From the NCBI GenBank assembly GCA_030668025.1, contig DAOUUT010000138.1, positions 1 to 9,413 of the forward strand: a DNA stretch of 9,413 nucleotides, read 5' to 3'. The notes beneath the pieces were generated by a model, which saw only the letters and a list, made by a program, of their open reading frames with translations, searched no databases and was not told the DNA's origin. The stretch comes from Promethearchaeota archaeon. GTDB lineage: Archaea > Asgardarchaeota > Lokiarchaeia > Sigynarchaeales > SOKP01. Below are positions 1-6,004 of this stretch, piece after piece. The number at the start of each line of letters is the position of its first letter. Position 1 is the stretch's first letter. A program made the translations under genes and the position numbers.

Positions 1-697
1 CTTTTATTTTTTGGTCTGCTTGCTCTGGTTTTATTGGTTTGCATAAAATTTTTTGGATTATGCCATCGGAATCCGAGATAGCTTCAACGATTTCCATATT
101 GTCAATAATTTCGATTCCCTTTTCTTTAACTTCAGTAGCTAATTCAGGTAACTCATTAAATCCTACGTTAGTAATAATATGTGTTATACAACCCATTTGA
201 TCAAGAGCAAGCGCGTCTTCCAAAACTTCTTCGTCCGAACCATATAGATAGACATTTCTCTCTTTAAATAATGGACCATCACATAACGCACAATAAGACA
301 CGCCAAAACCGATTAATCCACTTTCTCCTTTTATTACTTCTTTCCTTACTCCCGTGCCAGTGGCGATTAATACAACATCAGCAGTAATATTTGCATTTCT
401 AGTTGAGACCATATTCATGCCCATACCTAACATTAGTGCGATGACATCTCCTTTTATAATTTCGACATTATCGAAGCTTTCAGCGTGTTTCCTAAACTTT
501 TTTAGAAGCTCTAACCCTCCAATATCTGCCTCTCCTAACCAATTTTTTATTTCTTTAGTTTTCTCTAAAGCAGAAGGCTCTTTTCCGTCTAATATAATAG
601 TGTTCCTGTTTGCTCTACCACAATAAACTCCCGCACTTAATCCCGCTGGGCCTGAACCTATTATTAAAACCTCACATTTGTACGCTTTTAATTCCAT
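1..697 (-). CDS. thioredoxin-reductase-like flavoprotein, 3' end outside window
   Basis: Reading from ATG at 697 gives 232 open codons running off the left edge; the family is usually about 310 residues, so roughly three quarters is present. Seen: an FAD-binding GSGPAG at residues 14-19, an ATGTG stretch near 112-116 typical of the second FAD contact, and the redox-active Cys136-Ala-Leu-Cys139-Asp-Gly, matching the thioredoxin reductase CxxCDG signature. The family passes electrons through FAD and this disulfide to thioredoxin or a similar protein in the cytoplasm. Odd: where NADPH-dependent members carry GGGDSA, this protein reads YGSDEEVLEDA (152-162), and the HRRxxxR motif that grips the NADPH phosphate is absent from the following strand (about 171-183). 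The electron donor may therefore be ferredoxin or F420H2 rather than NADPH (inference). It is divergent from the glycyl radical enzyme. The start has no Shine-Dalgarno sequence but has a TATA-like box 28 bases upstream, consistent with a leaderless message. Confidence 0.88.
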   Translation of the reverse strand, partial: MELKAYKCEVLIIGSGPAGLSAGVYCGRANRNTIILDGKEPSALEKTKEIKNWLGEADIGGLELLKKFRKHAESFDNVEIIKGDVIALMLGMGMNMVSTRNANITADVVLIATGTGVRKEVIKGESGLIGFGVSYCALCDGPLFKERNVYLYGSDEEVLEDALALDQMGCITHIITNVGFNELPELATEVKEKGIEIIDNMEIVEAISDSDGIIQKILCKPIKPEQADQKIK

Positions 698-720
698 ATG
701 ACAAAACCTTATACCTTTCT

Positions 721-730
721 TATATTTTAA
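721..730 (-). promoter_or_regulatory. putative archaeal TATA box of the thioredoxin-reductase-like gene
   Basis: Read on the minus strand this is TTAAAATATA, centred about 28 bases before the ATG at 697. That spacing would place the transcription start at or just before the start codon, as in archaeal leaderless messages. The surrounding DNA is so AT-rich that such boxes also arise by chance. Confidence 0.4.
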
Positions 731-734
731 TGAT

Positions 735-749
735 TTGTAATTTAATTAA
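735..749. repeat. 15-base motif, copy 1 of 2 (TTGTAATTTAATTAA)
   Basis: The same 15 bases recur at 5970-5984, with 17 of 18 matching when the comparison is extended leftward (732-749 against 5967-5984). Here the motif sits just upstream of the TATA-like box of the minus-strand flavoprotein gene. It could be a shared operator half-site or a coincidence of AT-rich DNA. Confidence 0.3.
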
Positions 750-909
750 AACTTTTTTCTATTTTATATTAAAACAGAAAATTTCAATCTTAAATTTAAA
801 ATAAATATTTCATTCTTTTGGAGTCTTAATGATATTTGTGTAAAAGATATTAATAATTTTATTGAAATTACTAAAGGAAATTAAAAATAACCTAAATTGA
901 AATGTGTAA

Positions 910-945
910 GAAATAACTTAAATACCATCTTATATGAAATAACTT
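910..945. repeat. pair of direct repeats GAAATAACTT, 26 bases apart
   Basis: The decamer occurs at 910-919 and again at 936-945, start to start 26 bases, about two and a half helical turns. It lies just upstream of a TATA-like box at 951-959 and some 100 bases before the glycyl radical enzyme start. It may be a binding site for a regulator, but low sequence complexity makes chance repeats common here. Confidence 0.25.
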
Positions 946-950
946 GAAAA

Positions 951-959
951 TTTATAATT
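951..959 (+). promoter_or_regulatory. candidate TATA box of the glycyl radical enzyme gene
   Basis: TTTATAATT, preceded by purine-rich GAAAA that could serve as a BRE. It predicts transcription starting near 978 and a leader of about 65-70 bases that contains the Shine-Dalgarno site. A second box, TTTAAATAT at 1012-1020, would start transcription at about 1041 and cut off that site, so I prefer the upstream one. Confidence 0.3.
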
Positions 960-1030
960 GAGTTTGAATTAACTTTAAACAAGAATTAGCTAAAAGTAAA
1001 ACTTTACATGTTTTAAATATAAAAAATTCT

Positions 1031-1036
1031 AAGGAG
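1031..1036 (+). promoter_or_regulatory. Shine-Dalgarno site of the glycyl radical enzyme gene
   Basis: AAGGAG with nine bases before the ATG at 1046. It supports this start codon and a leadered transcript, unlike several neighbours that show no such site. Confidence 0.65.
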
Positions 1037-1045
1037 CCATTAAAA

Positions 1046-3547
1046 ATGAGTGATTTAGATAATAAATCCGAAGTTAAGAAAGAAGGACCAAAATATCATA
1101 TAGCTGAACCTCATCATTTATCTCCAAGGTCAAAGTGGTTAAGAGACTTTTACTTTAAGGGTGTTGAGCGCGAATGGAACAATCAATACATGTCGTTTAC
1201 TACTGGGACTGATTGGGATATAATATGGAACGAAACAGATTATTACGTAGCCCCCGAAGTTCACTTTTACATTGGTAATAAGGGAAAGGGCGTTTTTGAG
1301 GGGTCATTAAGATCCATGGCATTAACTGTTAAATTACCCGAAAATTTCTGGGAGTTATCCTTACCTGAGCGTAGAATACGCTTTTTTGAAGAAGTTATGC
1401 TTAATTATATTCCTCAAGAAATTATTTCTGAAAACGATTTAATTGCAGGTGGTAGATTTAACACTCAACTTAGTCACTGTTTAACAAAAAAAGAAACGAA
1501 AAGATACTGGAAAAAGAATCTGAATGCCAGACATAAATTTTATAAATTTCATAAGTCTGGATTCGGAAATGTAGGTGCTACAGGTGGTCATCTCATCCCA
1601 GATCACGAAACAATAATTAATAAAGGCTTCAAGTACATTTACGAAAAAGCAGAAGCACAATTCGACCAATTAAACGAACGCGAGAAAAAGGGTCCTAAAG
1701 GCCAAGAATTAAGAGCAATGATGAAATCTGCTGAAATCCCAAGAAAATTAGCGAAGAAGTACGCCGAAGAATGTAGAAAGCTTAAAGAAACTGCATCATC
1801 GTCAGAGAGATTAGAAGAACTCGAACAAATGGCTAAAAATCTCGAAAAAGTCCCTTGGGAGCCGGCAGAAACCTTTTGGCAAGGCGTTCAAACAATTTGG
1901 TTAACCCATATGTTAATCATGGCGGAAGAATCATATCCTGGCCCAGGTATCTCTTTTGGTCGGACAGATCTGCATCTTTGGCATTTGTATAAAAAAGATG
2001 TTGTTGATGAGAAAACTATCTCAAAGGAGTTTGCGAAAGACATTTTAGGAAGTTTCTGGTTTCATTGCAACTCTGCGTACGATGCTCAAATCATAGTAGG
2101 AAAGCAAGGTATTACTTCAGCTTTCGGACAATTAATGACGCTTAGTGGTTGTGGTCCTAACGGGGAAGACTTAACCAACGAATTAACTTATACCATTTTA
2201 GAAGTCATAGACGAATGGTCGCCTATTTTAGAACCAAAACCTAACGTTCGGCTGCATCGAAATTCACCCGAGAAGTTATTGAATATTATAGTTGACATGG
2301 TGTCTCGATCGCAAGGAGCACCATTCCTCATAAATTTCGACGAAAGGAGCATCGCTGGAATGATAACAGAAGGAATTTCGCCTAAAGAAGCTTGGAATTA
2401 CGCTTGTGTTGGGTGCTTAGAAAATACGATGCAAGGAAACGATCGATCGGGTACTGTAAATTGTAACCCAAACTTGACAAAAAGTATTGAATTGACTCTT
2501 TGGAACGGAAAGAATATGCCCGGAAATGATGTTGCTACTAAAGCTGGTCAACAAATAGGGCCAAAAACGGGAGATCCTGAAGTCCTTCAGATGTGGGAAG
2601 ATTTTTGGAACGCTTGGAAAAAACAAATTGAATTCCTTATTAAATATACTGTAGATACATATAATTTAACCGAAGACCTTAGAGCCGAATTCGTGCCCAC
2701 ACCATATTTATCCACTTTAGTTCGAGGGTGTATTGAAAAAGGATTGGATATTAGAAGAGGTGGTCCTGAATTAAGGTTTATAACCGTTGAGGGAGTTGGA
2801 TTCGCAACAACCGTCGATTCTTTACTAGCAATTAAGAAATTTGTCTACGATGATAATAAATACACCATTACTCAAATTAAGGATGCTCTCATTAACGATT
2901 TCGAGGGGGAAGAATTTGCTGTTATCCAAACGATGTTAAAAAATAGAGCACCTAAATACGGAAATGATGTTGACGATGCTGACGAGCTTGCAAGAAAGAT
3001 AATGAAAGTATGGTCAGACGAAACTTGGAAGTACAAAACTTCTACGAATTATCAATTTAGACCGGGTATGTTATCTTGGAATTATTGGGCGGGTGCTGAC
3101 GCTGGTTTTACAGTTGCTACCCCAAACGGCCGAAATAAGGGGACATTTCTATCTAACGCAATTTGTCCTTCAAATGGAGCAGATCTTAAAGGACCAACCG
3201 CCGTAACAAATTCTGTGGGTGTGGTTCTGGGGGGTAAAACGGAAAATGGAGAATATATTAATTACTTACCTAACGGAAGCAGTCATACGATTACATTTAA
3301 TCCAACAATACTTAAAGACCCAGAAAATAAAGAAAAATTTAAATCTTATTTGAAAGGTTACGTTGAAAATGGTGGTACATGCTTGCAAATAAACATGCTT
3401 GATGTAGAGATGCTAAAAGACGCTCAAAAACATCCAGAAAATTATACTAATCTCTTAGTTCGAATTACAGGTTATAATGCTTACTTCAATGCTATAGGAA
3501 AAGAATTACAAGACGAAATAATCGCTCGAGAATCTCATAAAATTTAA
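1046..3547 (+). CDS. glycyl radical enzyme (PFL/arylacetate decarboxylase/X-succinate synthase superfamily), substrate unknown
   Basis: An 833-residue oxygen-sensitive cytoplasmic enzyme. A radical stored on a C-terminal glycine moves to an active-site cysteine, which attacks the substrate. Seen: the PFL-type barrel from about residue 30 to 690; GGHLIPDHETI at 180-190; active-site Cys457 in VGCLEN with Glu459 two residues on; Glu582 in ITVEGVG; and a glycyl radical domain from about 690 with RITGYNAYF (806-814), making Gly809 the radical site, followed by LQDEII. Length and both signatures are complete. There is no Cys-Cys pair, so it is not pyruvate formate-lyase. Asn460 replaces the Pro of the usual GCVEP found in diol, choline and hydroxyproline enzymes; 4-hydroxyphenylacetate decarboxylase has a similar GCLE. 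I cannot place it in a characterised subclass. No radical-SAM activase or BssB/BssC-like small subunit lies in the window. AAGGAG and ATG fix the start. By eye it is richer in GC and CG than the ketopantoate-reductase-like gene. Confidence 0.95.
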   Translation: MSDLDNKSEVKKEGPKYHIAEPHHLSPRSKWLRDFYFKGVEREWNNQYMSFTTGTDWDIIWNETDYYVAPEVHFYIGNKGKGVFEGSLRSMALTVKLPENFWELSLPERRIRFFEEVMLNYIPQEIISENDLIAGGRFNTQLSHCLTKKETKRYWKKNLNARHKFYKFHKSGFGNVGATGGHLIPDHETIINKGFKYIYEKAEAQFDQLNEREKKGPKGQELRAMMKSAEIPRKLAKKYAEECRKLKETASSSERLEELEQMAKNLEKVPWEPAETFWQGVQTIWLTHMLIMAEESYPGPGISFGRTDLHLWHLYKKDVVDEKTISKEFAKDILGSFWFHCNSAYDAQIIVGKQGITSAFGQLMTLSGCGPNGEDLTNELTYTILEVIDEWSPILEPKPNVRLHRNSPEKLLNIIVDMVSRSQGAPFLINFDERSIAGMITEGISPKEAWNYACVGCLENTMQGNDRSGTVNCNPNLTKSIELTLWNGKNMPGNDVATKAGQQIGPKTGDPEVLQMWEDFWNAWKKQIEFLIKYTVDTYNLTEDLRAEFVPTPYLSTLVRGCIEKGLDIRRGGPELRFITVEGVGFATTVDSLLAIKKFVYDDNKYTITQIKDALINDFEGEEFAVIQTMLKNRAPKYGNDVDDADELARKIMKVWSDETWKYKTSTNYQFRPGMLSWNYWAGADAGFTVATPNGRNKGTFLSNAICPSNGADLKGPTAVTNSVGVVLGGKTENGEYINYLPNGSSHTITFNPTILKDPENKEKFKSYLKGYVENGGTCLQINMLDVEMLKDAQKHPENYTNLLVRITGYNAYFNAIGKELQDEIIARESHKI

Positions 3548-3552
3548 TATAG

Positions 3553-3559
3553 TTTTTTT
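3553..3559 (+). terminator. T-tract terminator after the glycyl radical enzyme gene
   Basis: Seven consecutive T bases begin six bases after the TAA stop, in the 14-base gap between the convergent genes. Archaeal RNA polymerase can terminate on such a tract without a hairpin, and I see none. It would limit read-through into the opposing gene. Confidence 0.45.
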
Positions 3560-3561
3560 GA

Positions 3562-4605
3562 CTAATCTAACTTTAATTTCTCTTTTAAATTTTCATTGAT
3601 TTTATCCCATACTATATCAACATGCAGTGGCTTAAAAGGAACTTTATTAAACTGCTTTTTACAAAGATCATAGAGAGTACGATTAACTGGAACCTCCAAC
3701 TTAAACTTATCTGCTAATTCTATAAAATACCCATTTAAAGTATCAATTTCTGATTTCTGTCTTTTTAGGAGAACCATATCTTGTGCCATACTGTTGAGCC
3801 AAGAAAATTTCATACTTTCCTCAAAAGAATCGAGAGCCATTTTTTTCTCTAATTTTTGTGCGAATTCAATTGTTCTCCACGAAGGTAATCCTTTAAGTTT
3901 TTGTTCTCTATATCCTGCTTTTTTTAATATTTCTACTCCTTCTAAAAAGGAAGATACAAAAATTTTCCAGATCTTAAATTTATCATCAATGGTTAAATTC
4001 TCCTTACTTATTATGGTAAAAATTGAATTTATCATATTCAAGATTAGTTTAGAGTGGGCTGCATCATTATATCGTTTCGTTATTTTAGTAGGAAAGCCAA
4101 GGGCTAGAATATCCCTTACTTGCTCCAATATTTCTTGATTTTCGTTATTATCTGTCCCCAATAGAATTTGTCCCTTTCCTCGATTTCCAAAAATTCCTGG
4201 TTCATCATACCAAGCTGAACATACAATTACACCATAAATAATCTTTGAAAAATACTTGGGCAATATCTTCTGGTTTTCAATACCATTTTGCAAACCCACA
4301 ATTATAGGCTTATCACTTAACTTTTCATATATATCTTTAGCAACTTCCTCAAGATCATAATTTTTTACAGTGATAACTATTATATCAACTTGCTTAAGGT
4401 TATTTAAATTGGTAATTATCTTTAATGGTATAGTTTTTGACTTTGTTTTATCTATTTCATATAAAGTCAATCCTTTTGATTTCATGACTTCGGCATTTTC
4501 TCCTCTGGCTAAAACATAAACATTTTCATAATGTTCACTTAGCCATCCGCTTAGAGTGCTACCAATAGCACCTGCACCGTAGAATAAAATATTTGGATTA
4601 ACCAT
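3562..4605 (-). CDS. ketopantoate reductase-like (ApbA/PanE family) NAD(P)-dependent dehydrogenase
   Basis: A complete 347-residue member of the 2-dehydropantoate 2-reductase fold. Seen: nucleotide-binding GAGAIG at 10-15 at the end of the first strand; TVKNYD (79-84); LQNGIEN (105-111); Lys186 and Asn190 in the KxxxN pattern that holds the catalytic lysine of PanE; and NSMAQD (271-276) followed by EIDTLNG (286-292), which includes the acidic substrate-binding position. The distance between these last two blocks is about two residues longer than in typical PanE as I recall it, and the protein is longer than the usual 300-310. True PanE reduces ketopantoate to pantoate with NADPH for CoA synthesis; many relatives oxidise or reduce other 2- or 3-oxo acids. 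Its place 26 bases after the thiolase, in one apparent operon, argues for a catabolic relative rather than a housekeeping PanE (inference). Only a weak AGAGAAGAAAGA precedes the ATG. The stop is TAG, 14 bases from the convergent gene. Confidence 0.88.
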   Translation of the reverse strand: MVNPNILFYGAGAIGSTLSGWLSEHYENVYVLARGENAEVMKSKGLTLYEIDKTKSKTIPLKIITNLNNLKQVDIIVITVKNYDLEEVAKDIYEKLSDKPIIVGLQNGIENQKILPKYFSKIIYGVIVCSAWYDEPGIFGNRGKGQILLGTDNNENQEILEQVRDILALGFPTKITKRYNDAAHSKLILNMINSIFTIISKENLTIDDKFKIWKIFVSSFLEGVEILKKAGYREQKLKGLPSWRTIEFAQKLEKKMALDSFEESMKFSWLNSMAQDMVLLKRQKSEIDTLNGYFIELADKFKLEVPVNRTLYDLCKKQFNKVPFKPLHVDIVWDKINENLKEKLKLD

Positions 4606-4631
4606 TAATCTTTCTTCTCTTAAATTTTATT

Positions 4632-5921
4632 CTAAGCGTCTAAATTCTCAATTATTGTTGCAACGCCTTGACCGCCACCGACACAAGCATTAGCAATACC
4701 ATACTTAGCTTTTTTATCTTTTAAAATTCTCGCTAATGTTCCAGTTAATCGTACCATTGTTGCTCCTAGTGGATGACCGATAGCAGTAGACCCTCCCTTG
4801 ATGTTAACTTTTTCTTCTGGTATATCAAATTTATCCATACAATTTAAGGCAACGATACAAAAAGCTTCGTTAATTTCCCAGTATTCAATATCTTCAGCAG
4901 ATAATCCCGCATATTTTAACGCTTTTTGAGTTGCTGGAACTGGTCCTCGCCCCATTACTGTAGGATCAACGCCCGCCCATCCAACTGATACAATTTTTGC
5001 CATTGGTTCTATTCCCCTTTTCTTAGCCTCTTCAGCCTCCATAAGAACTGCTGCTGTTGCTCCAGCATTTAAAGGTGAAGAGTTTCCAGCCGTTATTACT
5101 CCTTCATCTGTGCCTTCTCTTTTCATATATCCTTCTTTTCCCCCATTTTTCTCTAAGAAAAAAGGTTGGGATATACGACGTAATTGAGATACTGCTTCTA
5201 ACGTAGATTTTCTTGCGTTCATATCTCGATCAATAATCATTTTCTCTTCAACATTACCAGCAGCATGGCCTTCAATAGGAATAATTTCACCTTTAAACCA
5301 TCCTTCTTCCTGATACTTAACAGCTAAATTATGGCTTCTTACGCCAAATTCATCTAAATTTTCTTTAGTAAATGTAGGAACTTCTTCTTCGTATAGTTTT
5401 TGGGCTGTTTGGAGCATGTTAAATGAAGTTTGTAGATCTAAATCGGGTCTATAAAACTTACTTTCCTTATTTTCTGTTGAATAATTTCGATCTATCCCGA
5501 TCCCGCGAACGCGAGTCATGTGTTCAAAACCAGTAGATAATACGCTTTTACTGTGACCCGTCATAATTTCCATAATTCCCACATGCATTCCCGAACCTGC
5601 AGAAGCACATTGCCTATCAATGAAGAACGATGGAACCTCGTAGGGAAACCCTGCTAAGAACAGAGGGCTACGGCCTCCATAGGTCCAATTTTCCAATACT
5701 CCTGAAGCAACTCCTATTGATACTTCATCCATATCTTTTTTTTCAATTCCTTTATCTGCTAATTTACCATCAAAAAATTTCATTAGTAGTTCAGCAAGGA
5801 GTTCATCTCCTCTAATCTCACCAAAAACATCCCTCTCAGGTTGAGTTGGTCTTGAACGAGAAAATGCAGTACGGGCATAATCAATTAACCAAACCTCTTT
5901 CAATTTCAATTCACCATTCAA
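4632..5921 (-). CDS. thiolase (acetyl-CoA acyltransferase family)
   Basis: A complete thiolase-fold enzyme that reversibly splits 3-oxoacyl-CoA with CoA or condenses two acyl-CoAs. The full catalytic set is present: nucleophile Cys105 in DRQCASAGSG, NEAF at 351-354, His383 in GGSTAIGHPLGA, and the second cysteine Cys413 in CVGGGQG. It therefore looks like a classical degradative or biosynthetic thiolase, not a SCP2-type thiolase that needs a DUF35 partner; none is adjacent. At 429 residues it is slightly longer than the usual 390-400. Start choice is uncertain. No in-frame ATG exists near the N-terminus, and the longest frame opens with TTG at 5921. A TTG at 5903 gives a more typical thiolase beginning (KEVWLIDYARTAF) and has GGTGA at 5916-5912 as a ribosome binding site, so I favour that start but give the longer extent. 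It is followed 26 bases later by the ketopantoate-reductase-like gene and preceded by its own TATA-like box and a palindrome. Confidence 0.93.
   Translation of the reverse strand: MNGELKLKEVWLIDYARTAFSRSRPTQPERDVFGEIRGDELLAELLMKFFDGKLADKGIEKKDMDEVSIGVASGVLENWTYGGRSPLFLAGFPYEVPSFFIDRQCASAGSGMHVGIMEIMTGHSKSVLSTGFEHMTRVRGIGIDRNYSTENKESKFYRPDLDLQTSFNMLQTAQKLYEEEVPTFTKENLDEFGVRSHNLAVKYQEEGWFKGEIIPIEGHAAGNVEEKMIIDRDMNARKSTLEAVSQLRRISQPFFLEKNGGKEGYMKREGTDEGVITAGNSSPLNAGATAAVLMEAEEAKKRGIEPMAKIVSVGWAGVDPTVMGRGPVPATQKALKYAGLSAEDIEYWEINEAFCIVALNCMDKFDIPEEKVNIKGGSTAIGHPLGATMVRLTGTLARILKDKKAKYGIANACVGGGQGVATIIENLDA
5912..5916 (-). promoter_or_regulatory. Shine-Dalgarno-like GGTGA that may set the thiolase start
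   Basis: On the minus strand GGTGA lies eight bases before TTG at 5903 and matches the GGAGGTGA consensus. Nothing similar precedes the TTG at 5921. If used, the protein loses six residues and starts directly before the first beta strand. Confidence 0.4.
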
Positions 5922-5930
5922 TTTTTAATA

Positions 5931-5941
5931 TTATTTTATAA
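5931..5941 (-). promoter_or_regulatory. putative TATA box of the thiolase gene
   Basis: Minus-strand TTATAAAATAA, predicting transcription from about 5912. That would allow the TTG at 5903, though not its GGTGA site with comfort, so either the transcription start is a few bases earlier or the message is nearly leaderless. It suggests that the thiolase and dehydrogenase can be transcribed apart from the molybdoenzyme pair. Confidence 0.35.
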
Positions 5942-5969
5942 TAAAGAATTCCCCTAAATATTTGAAGAA

Positions 5970-5984
5970 TTGTAATTTAATTAA
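5970..5984. repeat. 15-base motif, copy 2 of 2 (TTGTAATTTAATTAA)
   Basis: Identical to 735-749. This copy overlaps the left part of the 22-bp palindrome and lies about 30 bases upstream of the thiolase TATA-like box. A 10-of-11 partial match (TTATAATTTAA) also sits at 8861-8871, just before the molybdoenzyme start. Confidence 0.3.
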
Positions 5985-5993
5985 TTAAATTAC
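5972..5993. repeat. perfect 22-bp palindrome between ferredoxin-subunit and thiolase genes
   Basis: GTAATTTAATT is followed directly by its reverse complement with no spacer or mismatch; the symmetry breaks at the next base on either side. It lies 11 bases beyond the ferredoxin-subunit stop and about 30 bases upstream of the thiolase TATA-like box. It fits an operator for a dimeric regulator. With no U-tract following and only two G/C pairs it is unlikely to be a hairpin terminator. Confidence 0.4.
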
Positions 5994-6004
5994 GCATGTA
6001 AGAC

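Larger units (their letters stand above)
698..1045. other. AT-rich divergent intergenic region
   Basis: This 348-base gap separates the divergent thioredoxin-reductase-like and glycyl radical enzyme genes. It has only scattered G and C, and I find no convincing open frame or structured RNA in it. It carries the TATA-like boxes, the Shine-Dalgarno site, a short direct repeat and the 15-mer listed separately. Its length exceeds what two core promoters need, so it may hold operators for one or both genes. Confidence 0.6.

Noticed and set aside
354..804. Two plus-strand open frames (354-626 and 610-804)
   Set aside because: They lie mostly opposite the thioredoxin-reductase-like gene, have no family features, and the second only runs out into AT-rich non-coding DNA.
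991..1015. Small hairpin-like arms (GTAAA/TTTAC and AAAAC/GTTTT) before the glycyl radical enzyme gene
   Set aside because: Five-base arms made mostly of A and T are expected by chance in DNA this AT-rich.
1012..1020. TTTAAATAT as the glycyl radical enzyme TATA box
   Set aside because: Transcription from it would start after the good AAGGAG ribosome site at 1031-1036, so it is less likely than the upstream box, though not excluded.
1481..2626. Minus-strand frames inside the glycyl radical enzyme gene
   Set aside because: The plus-strand gene is complete with conserved motifs throughout; these are antisense shadows of 62-69 residues without recognisable content.
1046..3547. Naming the radical enzyme pyruvate formate-lyase or benzylsuccinate synthase
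   Set aside because: There is no adjacent Cys-Cys pair as in pyruvate formate-lyase, no small BssB/BssC-type subunits nearby, and the N-terminus does not resemble BssA as I recall it.
3794..4138. Plus-strand 114-residue frame
   Set aside because: It is antisense to conserved parts of the ketopantoate-reductase-like gene and shows no start signal or domain.
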